From: an uncultured Erythrobacteraceae bacterium
GTDB lineage: Bacteria; Pseudomonadota; Alphaproteobacteria; Sphingomonadales; Sphingomonadaceae
DNA: 64,000 nt
Direction: 5' to 3'
Assembly: GCA_946482075.1 (NCBI GenBank)
Contig: CAMLQG010000002.1
Coordinates: 1 to 64,000 of the forward strand
Both the position numbers and the translations under genes were made by a program. Under the pieces are notes generated by a model. The model had not been told where the DNA came from, made no database searches, and was given only the letters and a program-made list of their open reading frames with translations. Below, piece after piece: positions 39,438-48,200 of the stretch (position 1 is its first letter; every line of letters begins with the position of its first letter).

Positions 39438-39869
39438 ATGCGCATTTTTACGATCGGATACGAAGGCGCCACTCAGGCGAATTTCATCGAGGCTTTGCGC
39501 TCCGCGAACGTAGAGCTTTTAGCTGATGTCCGAGCGGTCCCGCTTTCTCGCCGACCCGGCTTCTCAAAGAACGTACTGGCAGCCGGATTGCGCGAGGCGG
39601 GTATAGACTACATCGGACTTAAAGCGCTCGGCACGCCGCCCGAAGGACGAGAGGCTGCGCGTAAACACAACCACGCTAAACTTGTTGAGGTCTATTCTGG
39701 ACAACTCGAGCTCCCCGAGGCGCTGGCGCAAATGGCGCAGCTACGCTCGTTAGCGGAGGAGCGCCCTACTGCGTTGATGTGCTTCGAGCGGGAGCCTGAG
39801 GGGTGCCATCGTTCGCTCTTGATTAAGGCTGCGCTGCCGGAAGCCCATGTCACGCATCTCTTTGCCTGA
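39438..39869 (+). CDS. DUF488 family protein
   Basis: A 143-residue protein starting MRIFTIGYEGATQANFIEAL, with LLADVRAVPLSRRPGFSK and CFEREPEGCHRSLL, all diagnostic for DUF488. Members are small cytoplasmic proteins of unknown role, sometimes carried on mobile islands or near restriction systems. The start at 39438 is inferred from the family N-terminus (IYTIGYEG). Stands alone. Confidence 0.88.
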   Translation: MRIFTIGYEGATQANFIEALRSANVELLADVRAVPLSRRPGFSKNVLAAGLREAGIDYIGLKALGTPPEGREAARKHNHAKLVEVYSGQLELPEALAQMAQLRSLAEERPTALMCFEREPEGCHRSLLIKAALPEAHVTHLFA

Positions 39870-40222
39870 GGCGGTGGCCACATTGGGTGATCGGAATGTC
39901 GGACTTACTTGTCGTTCGGTGGCTCGAACTGGTTCCTTAAAGCCGCCGGTCGCTCATGCGCTTTGATCTTGTCCTCGCATGTTTAACGACCCCGCCGTAA
40001 GCTGTGGCACGCTGCCCGGGGCGACGATTCACCGACTGCCGGTTAAACGGCAGCTCGATCAAATTGCCGTAACCTGCCTGTCCGGATCGTCAGAGCAATT
40101 ACACTTTTCGGGAAATAGGCCAATCTTGGCACTGACAAAGCAAAGCACACCGGGACTACCGGCCGACCTCAATTCACCAATCGGTTGAGAGCATCCACTG
40201 CTCCGACAGAGCCCGATCGGGT
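39870..40222. other. Intergenic gap
   Basis: About 350 bases between the convergent DUF488 and P450 genes, less GC-rich than surroundings. I see no gene, tRNA or strong repeat in it. Confidence 0.5.
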
Positions 40223-41419
40223 TCACTCCCAACTCAGCCAAAGTTCTTCGACCGTGTTAGTCGGCGCAGCCCGGACCAACGGCGTAGTGCCGGGCTTCAC
40301 GCGGAAATCGGGAATCCGCGTCAGCCATTCCTCCAGGAATATCTTGAACTCCGTACGGGCAAGGTTTGCGCCCGCGCACATATGCGGTCCAGCCCCGAAA
40401 CCGACATGGCGCGACGGGCGATCGAAACGGACCGCTTCCGGATCGGGATATATGTCCGGATCAAGGTTGTGGAGCGAAGGGGACAGCAGGATCCTGTCAC
40501 CCTGCTTGAGCAGAACGCCACGATGCAGCACATCGCGCGCAACCACGCGGCCGAGGCTGGGGATTGGGAACCGGCGCATGAACTCGTTGATCACGGGAAG
40601 GAGGGATTCTTTCCATTCCCGGATTTCTGCGCGCTGCGCCGGATTCTTCGCCAAGTGCAACGTCCAGAAGCCTAGGGATGAGGCGACCGTATCCAGCCCG
40701 CCCAAGAGCAGTAGAGTGCAGGAGGACTCGATTTCCTCAAGCGTGTAGGGGCGTCCATCGATCTCCGCCTTGGTCAGGCGGGAGATGGCATCATCGCCGG
40801 GATTGGCAGTCCGCTTCGCGATCCAGCCCCGCAGATAATCGCGCAATTTGTCGTTGGCATCCTGCTTCACGGCGAGATCCGGATGGCGGGCGAAGGCTTC
40901 CACCCAGTCATGCAGCTCGATCCGGTCTTCCTGCGGTAGCCCCATCAAGGACAGGAACACGATCAGGGGAAGCTGCTCGGCAAATTCGGCGATGAATTCG
41001 CATTCTCCGCGTTCACGGAAAACCTCGATCAGCTTGATCGCAAGGTCGCGGATCTCGTGTTCCAGATGCCAGACCTGCCCCGGCATGAAGAAGGACAGGA
41101 CATTGGCGCGATAGGCCGCGTGTTCCGGCGCATCGGCTTCGATCGGCAGCTGGCGTTCCGCCTCATGCGCCGGGATGCTGACGCAGGCGCTGGAGTAAGT
41201 CTCCGCATCGCGCCACATGGCCATGATGTCATTGCCATCCACCGCCACCCAATGGCCACCGTTGCGAGGGGTGAACACGATCGGGCCATGGCCGCGGAAC
41301 TGCTGCCAGGCCCGATGCGCATCTTCGCGGTCATTCGGGAGATTATAGATGTCCAGATCGACGACCAGCTCTGCCGGCACGTGAGAAGGAATGGTTGGTC
41401 TCAATTCGTCAGTCCGCAC
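40223..41419 (-). CDS. Cytochrome P450
   Basis: A 398-residue soluble bacterial P450 monooxygenase. The haem-binding loop is FGAGPHMCAGANLAR with the ligand Cys348; the I-helix oxygen-activation motif is GGLDT, and the K-helix E-x-x-R is in NEFMRR. It starts with GTG at 41419. It lies 33 bases downstream of a TonB receptor on the same strand, so the pair is probably an operon that imports and hydroxylates the same hydrophobic compound. No ferredoxin or ferredoxin reductase gene is next to it, so redox partners must come from elsewhere. Confidence 0.94.
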   Translation of the reverse strand: MRTDELRPTIPSHVPAELVVDLDIYNLPNDREDAHRAWQQFRGHGPIVFTPRNGGHWVAVDGNDIMAMWRDAETYSSACVSIPAHEAERQLPIEADAPEHAAYRANVLSFFMPGQVWHLEHEIRDLAIKLIEVFRERGECEFIAEFAEQLPLIVFLSLMGLPQEDRIELHDWVEAFARHPDLAVKQDANDKLRDYLRGWIAKRTANPGDDAISRLTKAEIDGRPYTLEEIESSCTLLLLGGLDTVASSLGFWTLHLAKNPAQRAEIREWKESLLPVINEFMRRFPIPSLGRVVARDVLHRGVLLKQGDRILLSPSLHNLDPDIYPDPEAVRFDRPSRHVGFGAGPHMCAGANLARTEFKIFLEEWLTRIPDFRVKPGTTPLVRAAPTNTVEELWLSWE

Positions 41420-41452
41420 CTTGTATCACCACGAATTTCCGGTTTGGCAGGC

Positions 41453-43822
41453 TCAGTTCCCGAACCTGTAGGTCGCACGAAGCATGATCTCCCGACCGCG
41501 CGACACATTCGCATAGCGATCGCCCAGCACACCGGCCACTCCACCGGCTGGCGTGCCGGTGAACGGCATGTCGTTCGATTGGACGAAGTAGTATTTGTCG
41601 GTCAGATTGCGGCCGATCACTTCGAATGTGTAATGCTCCTCCTCGTCGCTGAGCCGGATCGAAGCGTCGATCAACGTATAGGCCTTCTGCCGGCCCTGCG
41701 GCGCCGATGATGCGTCGGTCAAATAGCTGGAGCTATGCGTCAGCCCGGCGTTCAGCCCCAGCTTGAAGCTGTCGCCGATTTCCGTGTCGAAGTTGAAGCC
41801 GGCACTGAGGTTGAGTTTCGGCGCGCGCGGCAGGCGAGTTCCGTCGAGGTTCTGCTGTGGCACGCCATCCACGATGAAGCAGCCCAGTGCATTGGTCTGA
41901 CCATTGTAGCAAGGCGCCCCACCAATCGTACCGAACTTGGCGTCATTATAAGCGATCGCTCCGTTCAACGTCAGGCCGGGCAGCGGTGTGCGATAAGTCA
42001 GGTCCATTTCGACACCCTTGATCTTGGCATCGCCGGCATTCTTGATGGTCGCCGTCGCGTTGACGTAGTTGGTGAGTTGAAGCCCCTTCAACTTGTAGAT
42101 GTATCCAGCCAGATTTATGCGCAGCGTATCGTCAAACACCAGCGCCTTGAGCCCTGCTTCGAAACCTTTGATCGTCTCCTGATCGTAACTGATGTCGGGC
42201 GAAAGCGTATAATCCACCGCCGAGGAGTTGAAACCGCCGGACAGGAACCCGTGCTTGAAGGAACCGAATACGGTCAGCTTGGTGGTCGGCCGGTAAGTGA
42301 TGGTGACTTCGGGTGAGAAATCATTCCAGCTCTTGTGGTCAGGGGTTACCACAATGTCATCCGCGGCGGTCAGCGGAAACTTGCCGACAAAGCTGTTGCG
42401 GACATAGACCATCCGCTTCTTTTCCTTGGAGTAACGGCCGCCGACGCTGATTTCGATTTCTTCGACCGGCTTGTAGAGAAGCTGAAGGAACGCGGAATAC
42501 GCCTTGCCCTTCTGCTTCAGGTCATAATCGTTGATCGGAATCGGGAAGAGCAGCGGCAGGCCGAACGATGCGGCACCCAGCGGATCGGATGCGTACAAGA
42601 TCGTGATGGAACCGCCGCTGGCCGTCGTGTTGGCGTAATAGGCGCCCGCCGTGAAGTTCAGCGGCCCGTCGAAATCCGAGGATATCCGCAGTTCCTGCGA
42701 GATTTCCCTCTGCTTGAGGAAGTTATTGCTCGGTAGCGCGACCGCCCAGTCGGATTCATACTGCCCAGCCTGATTGAGCTTCGTCCGATACAGCCCGGTG
42801 ACCGATGTCAGCTTGATAGTGTCCGACAGCCCATAATTCATTTCCAAACTGGTGAGGAGCTGATCCTGCTTCTGAAACGCGAAGCCATCCTTGAACGCCT
42901 TCGGATTGAACGCAGCGGCCACGCCACCGGTCCCGGTGAAGATATTGCGCTTGCTGGGCTTGCAGGGCCCGCCGGAACCGGTCTGTCTTGCGCCAAAAGG
43001 GCAACTCATGACTTCATTCGTCGCTGCAGGACCGCCATCATTGTCAGTTCTGCCGAAGGTGAACTTGAAGCGCGCATCGAACCGGTCGCTGGGTTCGAAC
43101 TTCAAGGTCCCACGGAGCCCCCAGCTCTGCTGGTTCGGGCCGCGCGGATCGGACCATTGAGCAAGGTAGGTGCTGTCAGGAGTGACGTTTTTCAGATAGC
43201 CTTTCATGTCGCTGAAAATGCCGGCGATGCGAATCCCCACCGTGTCGCTCAACGGCCCGGCGACGAAGGCTTCCGCCCGCCATTCTCGCGCCACGGTCTC
43301 GTAACCCACCGAAACCTTCCCCTGGAGATTAGGTGTCGGATCCGCCGTGCGCAGCGTCATGATGCCAGCCGGGCTGTTCTTACCGAAGAAGAGTGCCTGC
43401 GGCCCTTTCAGGACTTCGATCTGCTCTAGGTCGAAGTCTGCCATGCGCCGGACGGAAGACTTGCCGATCGCTACGCCGTCGACGTTGAAGGACACGGCCG
43501 TATCGCCAAAGGGATTGTCCGCCGGACCGGAGATCGCGCGCAACGACACGACACCGCCCTGCACGGCACCGCCATGCGAAGCGATCATGAGCTGGGGCAC
43601 GAGCCGTGCCACACCGTCGAGATTGGCAATGGCTCGTCGCTGCAGTTCGACAGCACCGACTGCAGTGACGACGACAGGGGTCGCGATCGATGTTTCGTCG
43701 CGCTTGCGCGCGGTGACGATGATTTCCTCCAACCCGCGATCCGAAGCCTGTTGCGCGACGGCCGGAGTCGCGACAGCAACCGTGCCAAAGAGGAATGCGG
43801 TGTTTCTTACGAAGCTTCTCAT
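41453..43822 (-). CDS. TonB-dependent receptor, P450-linked
   Basis: A 789-residue outer-membrane receptor with signal peptide (ends PAVAQQ), EEIIVTARKRDET plug start, VLKGPQALFFGKNSPAG plug segment and a C-terminal RATYRFGN strand. It is closely related to the receptor at 45213 (same RRMADFD..Q-EVLKGPQALFFGKNSP region). The start at 43822 is preceded by GGGAGAGAAGG. It is divergent from the GntR regulator at 44144, with about 320 bases of AT-rich DNA between. Confidence 0.93.
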   Translation of the reverse strand: MRSFVRNTAFLFGTVAVATPAVAQQASDRGLEEIIVTARKRDETSIATPVVVTAVGAVELQRRAIANLDGVARLVPQLMIASHGGAVQGGVVSLRAISGPADNPFGDTAVSFNVDGVAIGKSSVRRMADFDLEQIEVLKGPQALFFGKNSPAGIMTLRTADPTPNLQGKVSVGYETVAREWRAEAFVAGPLSDTVGIRIAGIFSDMKGYLKNVTPDSTYLAQWSDPRGPNQQSWGLRGTLKFEPSDRFDARFKFTFGRTDNDGGPAATNEVMSCPFGARQTGSGGPCKPSKRNIFTGTGGVAAAFNPKAFKDGFAFQKQDQLLTSLEMNYGLSDTIKLTSVTGLYRTKLNQAGQYESDWAVALPSNNFLKQREISQELRISSDFDGPLNFTAGAYYANTTASGGSITILYASDPLGAASFGLPLLFPIPINDYDLKQKGKAYSAFLQLLYKPVEEIEISVGGRYSKEKKRMVYVRNSFVGKFPLTAADDIVVTPDHKSWNDFSPEVTITYRPTTKLTVFGSFKHGFLSGGFNSSAVDYTLSPDISYDQETIKGFEAGLKALVFDDTLRINLAGYIYKLKGLQLTNYVNATATIKNAGDAKIKGVEMDLTYRTPLPGLTLNGAIAYNDAKFGTIGGAPCYNGQTNALGCFIVDGVPQQNLDGTRLPRAPKLNLSAGFNFDTEIGDSFKLGLNAGLTHSSSYLTDASSAPQGRQKAYTLIDASIRLSDEEEHYTFEVIGRNLTDKYYFVQSNDMPFTGTPAGGVAGVLGDRYANVSRGREIMLRATYRFGN

Positions 43823-44058
43823 GGCCTTCTCTCCCACCCTGATTTTTTATCATGGCAAAGCGGCGTAATTGCCTACATACCATTTTCTTCAAAGCATCAG
43901 GAAACTTCCTACATTCAAACAGGATGGCACCCGTTCGGAAATTATATTATACTATAGATACAGATAATATTTTCCACCGGAGTGCTGTTAAATCCTCTCA
44001 TGGACGCGGTTTCTCTCAAATAGGCTTGGGAATCGGCGTCTATCATTGTATTTCGTAG

Positions 44059-44072
44059 GATTGTGCACAATC
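44059..44072. promoter_or_regulatory. Perfect 14-bp palindrome, candidate GntR operator
   Basis: GATTGTGCACAATC reads the same on both strands, 72 bases upstream of the GTG start of the GntR regulator and 237 bases upstream of the P450-linked receptor. FCD-type GntR regulators often bind short palindromes of the TTGT-AC-type. The 43823-44143 gap has no gene; it also contains an AT-rich block near 43945-43972 suited to a promoter. Confidence 0.55.
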
Positions 44073-44143
44073 AATACACATTGTCAAGACGAGTTCGATT
44101 TGTCATCTTGCCGGCAAGACGACGCTTTGCAGGAGAGTTGGGA

Positions 44144-44845
44144 GTGACAGCAAAAGACCGGGTCGAGCGGATCATCCACGATGCGCGTTTTCCCGATCGT
44201 GGGCTCTCCAAGGAAGTGGCCCGCGCACTCGAAGGGATCGAACGGTTGATAGGAATTGGCGAAATCACGCCGGGACAGCGCCTGATCGAAGAAGATCTCG
44301 CACGACGCATCAGCACTGGACGGGGCCGAATAAGGGAAGCGCTCCGTATCCTGGCCGGGGAAGGCGTTATCGAGCTAAAAGCCAATAGCGGGGCGCGCTT
44401 CCGCAATCTGGGGCTTGAGGAACTCGCTCTGATTGCCGAAGTGGGCTCGAACATATTCGCGGCCGGCATCGAAGCCTTCCTGCGACGCCATCATTTGCTC
44501 GAAGACACGGTGTTCGAGGATCTCGCCTTTGCCAAGGAACGCATATTCGATGACATGGGCAGCCCGCTCAGCATCATCCTGCGCTCGACCGAGTACCATC
44601 TCGTCGTCAATCATTATTCCGGCAATTTCTATGTCAATAAACTGCATTCCATGCTGCACACGGAACGCCACAACATCGAATTCTCGTCCAAGCTGTCAGA
44701 CCAGATCGTGACCGAATTTGCGATGAGCTTTCACGAGATGCACCATCTCCTGTTAAATGGAGATGCCCGTGCGCTCGCGATATTGCAGCACAACAAGATG
44801 ATAATGCAGGATGCGCTCTACGCACAAATCCCCTTGAGCAACTAA
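44144..44845 (+). CDS. GntR-family (FadR/FCD-like) transcriptional regulator
   Basis: A 233-residue repressor-type protein. A winged helix-turn-helix fills about residues 30-90 (ITPGQRLIEEDLARRIS then GRIREALRILAGEGVIELK), followed by an all-helical ligand-binding domain with conserved His residues (TEYHLVVNHYS, SFHEMHHLLLNGD). The GTG at 44144 is chosen because AGGAG lies eight bases before it; a frame starting at 44063 is longer. It is placed between two paralogous receptors and a P450 and is their likely regulator. Confidence 0.88.
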   Translation: MTAKDRVERIIHDARFPDRGLSKEVARALEGIERLIGIGEITPGQRLIEEDLARRISTGRGRIREALRILAGEGVIELKANSGARFRNLGLEELALIAEVGSNIFAAGIEAFLRRHHLLEDTVFEDLAFAKERIFDDMGSPLSIILRSTEYHLVVNHYSGNFYVNKLHSMLHTERHNIEFSSKLSDQIVTEFAMSFHEMHHLLLNGDARALAILQHNKMIMQDALYAQIPLSN

Positions 44846-44848
44846 TAC

Positions 44849-45060
44849 TTACCTCCCTTTCCATACGGGCCGTCGCTTCTCGAGAAGGCATGTGGGCCTT
44901 CCTGCGCGTCTTCGGTTGCGAAGACGATGTTCGCGCATGCCCCTCAATCGCATAGCATCCTTCAACGTTGTTGCGGCGATGCTGCCGAAGGCGGCTTTCT
45001 TGGTTTCCTGCACTGAGATCGGCGCATTCGCGGCAATTGCACGAGCCCAGCGATAGGTGT
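44849..45060 (-). pseudogene. Frameshifted C-terminal remnant of enoyl-CoA hydratase
   Basis: In one frame the strand reads RWARAIAANAPISVQETKKA and ends LEKRRPVWKGR; between them the next frame supplies NIVFATEDAQEGPHAF. Put together this is the C-terminal third of a crotonase-family enoyl-CoA hydratase, broken by two compensating frameshifts. The N-terminal two thirds, including the oxyanion-hole region, are gone. The remaining bases up to 45173 hold nothing I recognise. Confidence 0.75.
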
Positions 45061-45173
45061 TGTCAGAACAAACACACTTTCCAGATTTCAGCCAAGCTCC
45101 GCCTGACAGCCCCGTTAAGCTAGTAGGGGCATTTGGTCTGACGGAGCCCTTCAGCTGCCGCCGCAAGCGAACG

Positions 45174-45203
45174 TGACCCGGCTGCGCCGAGGCAGCCGGG
45201 TCA
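45174..45203 (-). terminator. Terminator hairpin of TonB receptor gene
   Basis: A perfect 12-bp stem (TGACCCGGCTGC/GCAGCCGGGTCA) with a six-base loop, beginning 9 bases beyond the receptor stop at 45213. No T-run follows. Confidence 0.6.
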
Positions 45204-45212
45204 GCCCCCTGG

Positions 45213-47756
45213 TTATTTTCCGCTGAACTTGTAGCTGAGGCGGACCCACAACTCGCGGCCGCGGGCAATGGAGGCTGCGGTGTCGGCTAGCAGGCGATAG
45301 GGACTGTTGGACGGATAGGCCCCCGGATTGCTGCCGGAAAAGGGAGAGTCGCTCGACCGGACGAAGTAGTACTCATTGGTCAGGTTCCGCCCGATGAACG
45401 CTACTTCCCAGCTATCATCATCCGCGCCGAACCGGAGCGAGGCGTCGAGCAAGGTGTAGCTCGGCTGCTTGCCGCCGGGCGTGTCCGCCGTGTCCGTGAA
45501 ATAGGCGTCGCTGTAGGTGACGTTGCCCGAAAGGCCAATCTTGAACCCGCTGCCCACAGAGGTCTCGTAGTTGAAGCCGGCATTTCCGGTCCACCGCGGT
45601 GCGCGAACGAGCGGCTTTCCTTTCAGATCCTGATAGAAATCGGTGATGCCGGTAAGATCGTTGGTCTGCAGGAAACAGTCTTCTGACGGCTGACCGCGAT
45701 AGCACGGCGCGATGAAATCCAGGTACTTACCTTTATTGTAGTTCAACGCACCGTTGAGGCTGAGACCCTGAAGCGGAGTATCGTACGTGAAGTCGAATTC
45801 GACCCCTTCCGTCCGCGCGCTGGCTGCATTCAGTAGCACCGGATTGACGCCATTGATGGTAAGGCCGACCTGCAGGCCGGTGGTCTTGTAATTGTAGTAG
45901 GCCAGATTGACGCGCAGCGCCCGATTCAGAAGAGCCGCCTTGATACCGCCTTCAAAGCCCTTGGTTTCCTGTGGCTTGTAGATGTGCTGCCCGTTCTGGA
46001 AGGTGGCCTTCTGCGGCACGACTGCGGCAAAGCCTCCTGACAGGAAGCCTTCCTTGTAACCGGCATAGATGTTGAGATCGGGGTTCGGCTTGAACGCCAC
46101 GGTGAATTCCGGCGAGATATCGTGGAAGCTGACCTTGCGGTCGATGTCAGGCAAGCCGAAGACCGTGCCGACATCGTTGAGCAATCTCGGGGACGTGACG
46201 TCCAGCGTCTCGACCGCGACCAGCTTCTTCTGTTCCCAGGACGAACGCGCACCGCCGCTGATTTCGATCTCCGGAATCGGGTTCACGATGATCTGGCCGA
46301 AGATCGACTGGGATTTGCCATCGACCGCATAGTGGTAGTGGTTGCTGCGCAGGCCGATCGCGCCGAACGCGGAGCCGAAGGTCGCGGTCGTCGTGCCCTG
46401 CCTCGTATCACCCTTCGTGTCGGTGATGAGGCCGCCGATCATGAAGTTGATGGGGCCGTCAAAGCTGCTGGTAAGACGCAACTCCTGCGACAATTCCCGC
46501 ATGTGAAGATTGAAATAGCCCGACAGATCCCAGCGCCTGACGAAGGCGCCCGATCCCGCCGGGGCGAGATTGCCCTGGCCATCGAGCCAGTAGGTCGCCC
46601 CATCATTGAAGAAGGACTGGGTGTAGTTCCCGGTATTGTTCAGGTTCTGTTTGTAAAACCCGGTCTGCGACGTGAAGGTCAGGCTGTCGGTGACGTGGTA
46701 GTTCATCTCCAGGCTGGCCAGGAACTGGTATTGGTCCTGCGTCAGCCCCTTGTCCCAATATTTCGAGTACATCGGGAACAGGGTCTTGGCGTTTGCGACG
46801 TTGGAATAACCGGACTGGTTGATCCTATCCGCCCGGCAATCGTCAATATAGACGTCGTTTGGTAGCCCGATCTGTGTCTGAGGTCGGCCCAGCGGGCACG
46901 CGACAAACTGCGTATTGGCGGTAGAACCCTGCCCTTTCATCTTGCTGTAAGTCAGTTTGAGCTTCGCATCGAACGGACCGTCATCCTCGAACTTCAAGGT
47001 TCCCCGAATGCCCCAGTCGGACTTGTCAGGCGCATGGCCGTGGCCGACCGGCACGATGAAGGGATAGGCCGGGTTGGCTTCGACGATATTCTTCGCCCAG
47101 CCCTTCATGTCAGAATAGAAGCCGGCAACGCGGAAACCCAGGCTGTCGCTCAGCGGGCCGGAAACATAGGCGTCGGTGCGCCATTCCTTCGCCTTGAATT
47201 CATATCCGGAAGAGATCTTGGCTTCGAGATCGGGAGTGGGATCGGCACTGTGGATGACGATGATGCCGCCCGGCGAATTCTTACCGAAGAAGAGGGCCTG
47301 GGGGCCTTTCAGCACTTCGACCTGAGCGGTGTCGAAATCGGCCATGCGGCGGATCGTGGCGCGGCCGATGGCGACACCATCGATATTGAAGGAGACGGCC
47401 TGATCGTTCAGCGCGTTATTGTCGGCTCCGGAAATGCCGCGGATCGCAATGATGCCGCCCTGCTGCGTGCCGCCTCCTTCACCGATGATCAGCGAGGGAA
47501 CGGCGCGCGCCATTGAATCGACGTTGTTGACAGCGAAGTTCTGCAATTGCTCGCTGCCGAGCGCCGTCACAGACACCGGAACCTGCAGGGCGGTTTCCTC
47601 TCTTTTGCGGGCTGTGACAACAATCTCACTGGCTGCGATGGACGGTTTTTCATCGACGGCCTGCCCGTGGGCCATGCTCGCGCCGGCCAGAAGCGCCGCA
47701 CCCGAAGTCGTCGCCATAGCGGCGACACGTAAAAACTTCGTCAATCCTGTCTTCAT
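45213..47756 (-). CDS. TonB-dependent receptor, second paralogue
   Basis: An 847-residue outer-membrane transporter: signal peptide MKTGLTKFLRVAAMATTSGA..., plug start SEIVVTARKREETALQVP, plug segment VLKGPQALFFGKNSPGG and terminal strand RELWVRLSYKFSGK. Its plug and barrel ends match the receptor at 41453 closely, so the two are duplicates that have diverged. It may import a related compound. The upstream region contains an AT-rich block with a perfect palindrome at 47918. Confidence 0.93.
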   Translation of the reverse strand: MKTGLTKFLRVAAMATTSGAALLAGASMAHGQAVDEKPSIAASEIVVTARKREETALQVPVSVTALGSEQLQNFAVNNVDSMARAVPSLIIGEGGGTQQGGIIAIRGISGADNNALNDQAVSFNIDGVAIGRATIRRMADFDTAQVEVLKGPQALFFGKNSPGGIIVIHSADPTPDLEAKISSGYEFKAKEWRTDAYVSGPLSDSLGFRVAGFYSDMKGWAKNIVEANPAYPFIVPVGHGHAPDKSDWGIRGTLKFEDDGPFDAKLKLTYSKMKGQGSTANTQFVACPLGRPQTQIGLPNDVYIDDCRADRINQSGYSNVANAKTLFPMYSKYWDKGLTQDQYQFLASLEMNYHVTDSLTFTSQTGFYKQNLNNTGNYTQSFFNDGATYWLDGQGNLAPAGSGAFVRRWDLSGYFNLHMRELSQELRLTSSFDGPINFMIGGLITDTKGDTRQGTTTATFGSAFGAIGLRSNHYHYAVDGKSQSIFGQIIVNPIPEIEISGGARSSWEQKKLVAVETLDVTSPRLLNDVGTVFGLPDIDRKVSFHDISPEFTVAFKPNPDLNIYAGYKEGFLSGGFAAVVPQKATFQNGQHIYKPQETKGFEGGIKAALLNRALRVNLAYYNYKTTGLQVGLTINGVNPVLLNAASARTEGVEFDFTYDTPLQGLSLNGALNYNKGKYLDFIAPCYRGQPSEDCFLQTNDLTGITDFYQDLKGKPLVRAPRWTGNAGFNYETSVGSGFKIGLSGNVTYSDAYFTDTADTPGGKQPSYTLLDASLRFGADDDSWEVAFIGRNLTNEYYFVRSSDSPFSGSNPGAYPSNSPYRLLADTAASIARGRELWVRLSYKFSGK

Positions 47757-47917
47757 TATGCGCTCCCCGTCTTAAGGGCGACTCTAGTCGCCTCATTGAG
47801 GCACTGACAATACTAGGCAGCGACTGTAAAAATCACCCCCAAAGCGCATAAAGATTAGCATAATAGCGCAATTCCGAAATGGTAACTATGAAGTGCCGAT
47901 TTGGATATTATGATATT

Positions 47918-47931
47918 TTTGATATATCAAA
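47918..47931. promoter_or_regulatory. AT-rich perfect palindrome upstream of TonB receptor
   Basis: TTTGATATATCAAA lies about 160 bases upstream of the receptor start at 47756, inside an unusually AT-rich stretch (about 47820-47950). It could be an operator or just promoter DNA. The gap 47757-48200 otherwise has no intact gene. Confidence 0.4.
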
Positions 47932-47941
47932 CAAAATTAAA

Positions 47942-48165
47942 TTATATTCTTTTGTAAGAATTCAAACGGAGTAGAGCGGATTTGGTCTTGTCGGCGCGCT
48001 CGGTCGGCGTCCGCAGACGGGTCTTGTAGGTCTGTCTGTCGATGGTATGGCGTCGAAGGAAATGTGGTTGTGGACGTTGGCACAAACCGAGGCGAACTGC
48101 TGCGCACGCCGCCCGCAGCAGATGTCCCTGCTGCACTATCCAGATGCTTTCCTTTGCAGCTTGTG
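47942..48165 (-). pseudogene. Possible degenerate transposase C-terminus
   Basis: On the minus strand one frame reads QFASVCANVHNHISF and the next continues RHTIDRQTYKTRL, which together resemble the end of a DDE transposase (the H-N-x-F...RHL-x-R-x-x-Y/K-x-R pattern of IS6-like enzymes). The frames are shifted and no intact gene exists. The resemblance is from memory of the pattern only; treat as tentative. Confidence 0.3.
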
Positions 48166-48200
48166 TCATTGATCCGTGGCAGGCGCCTGCCGATGCCGTA

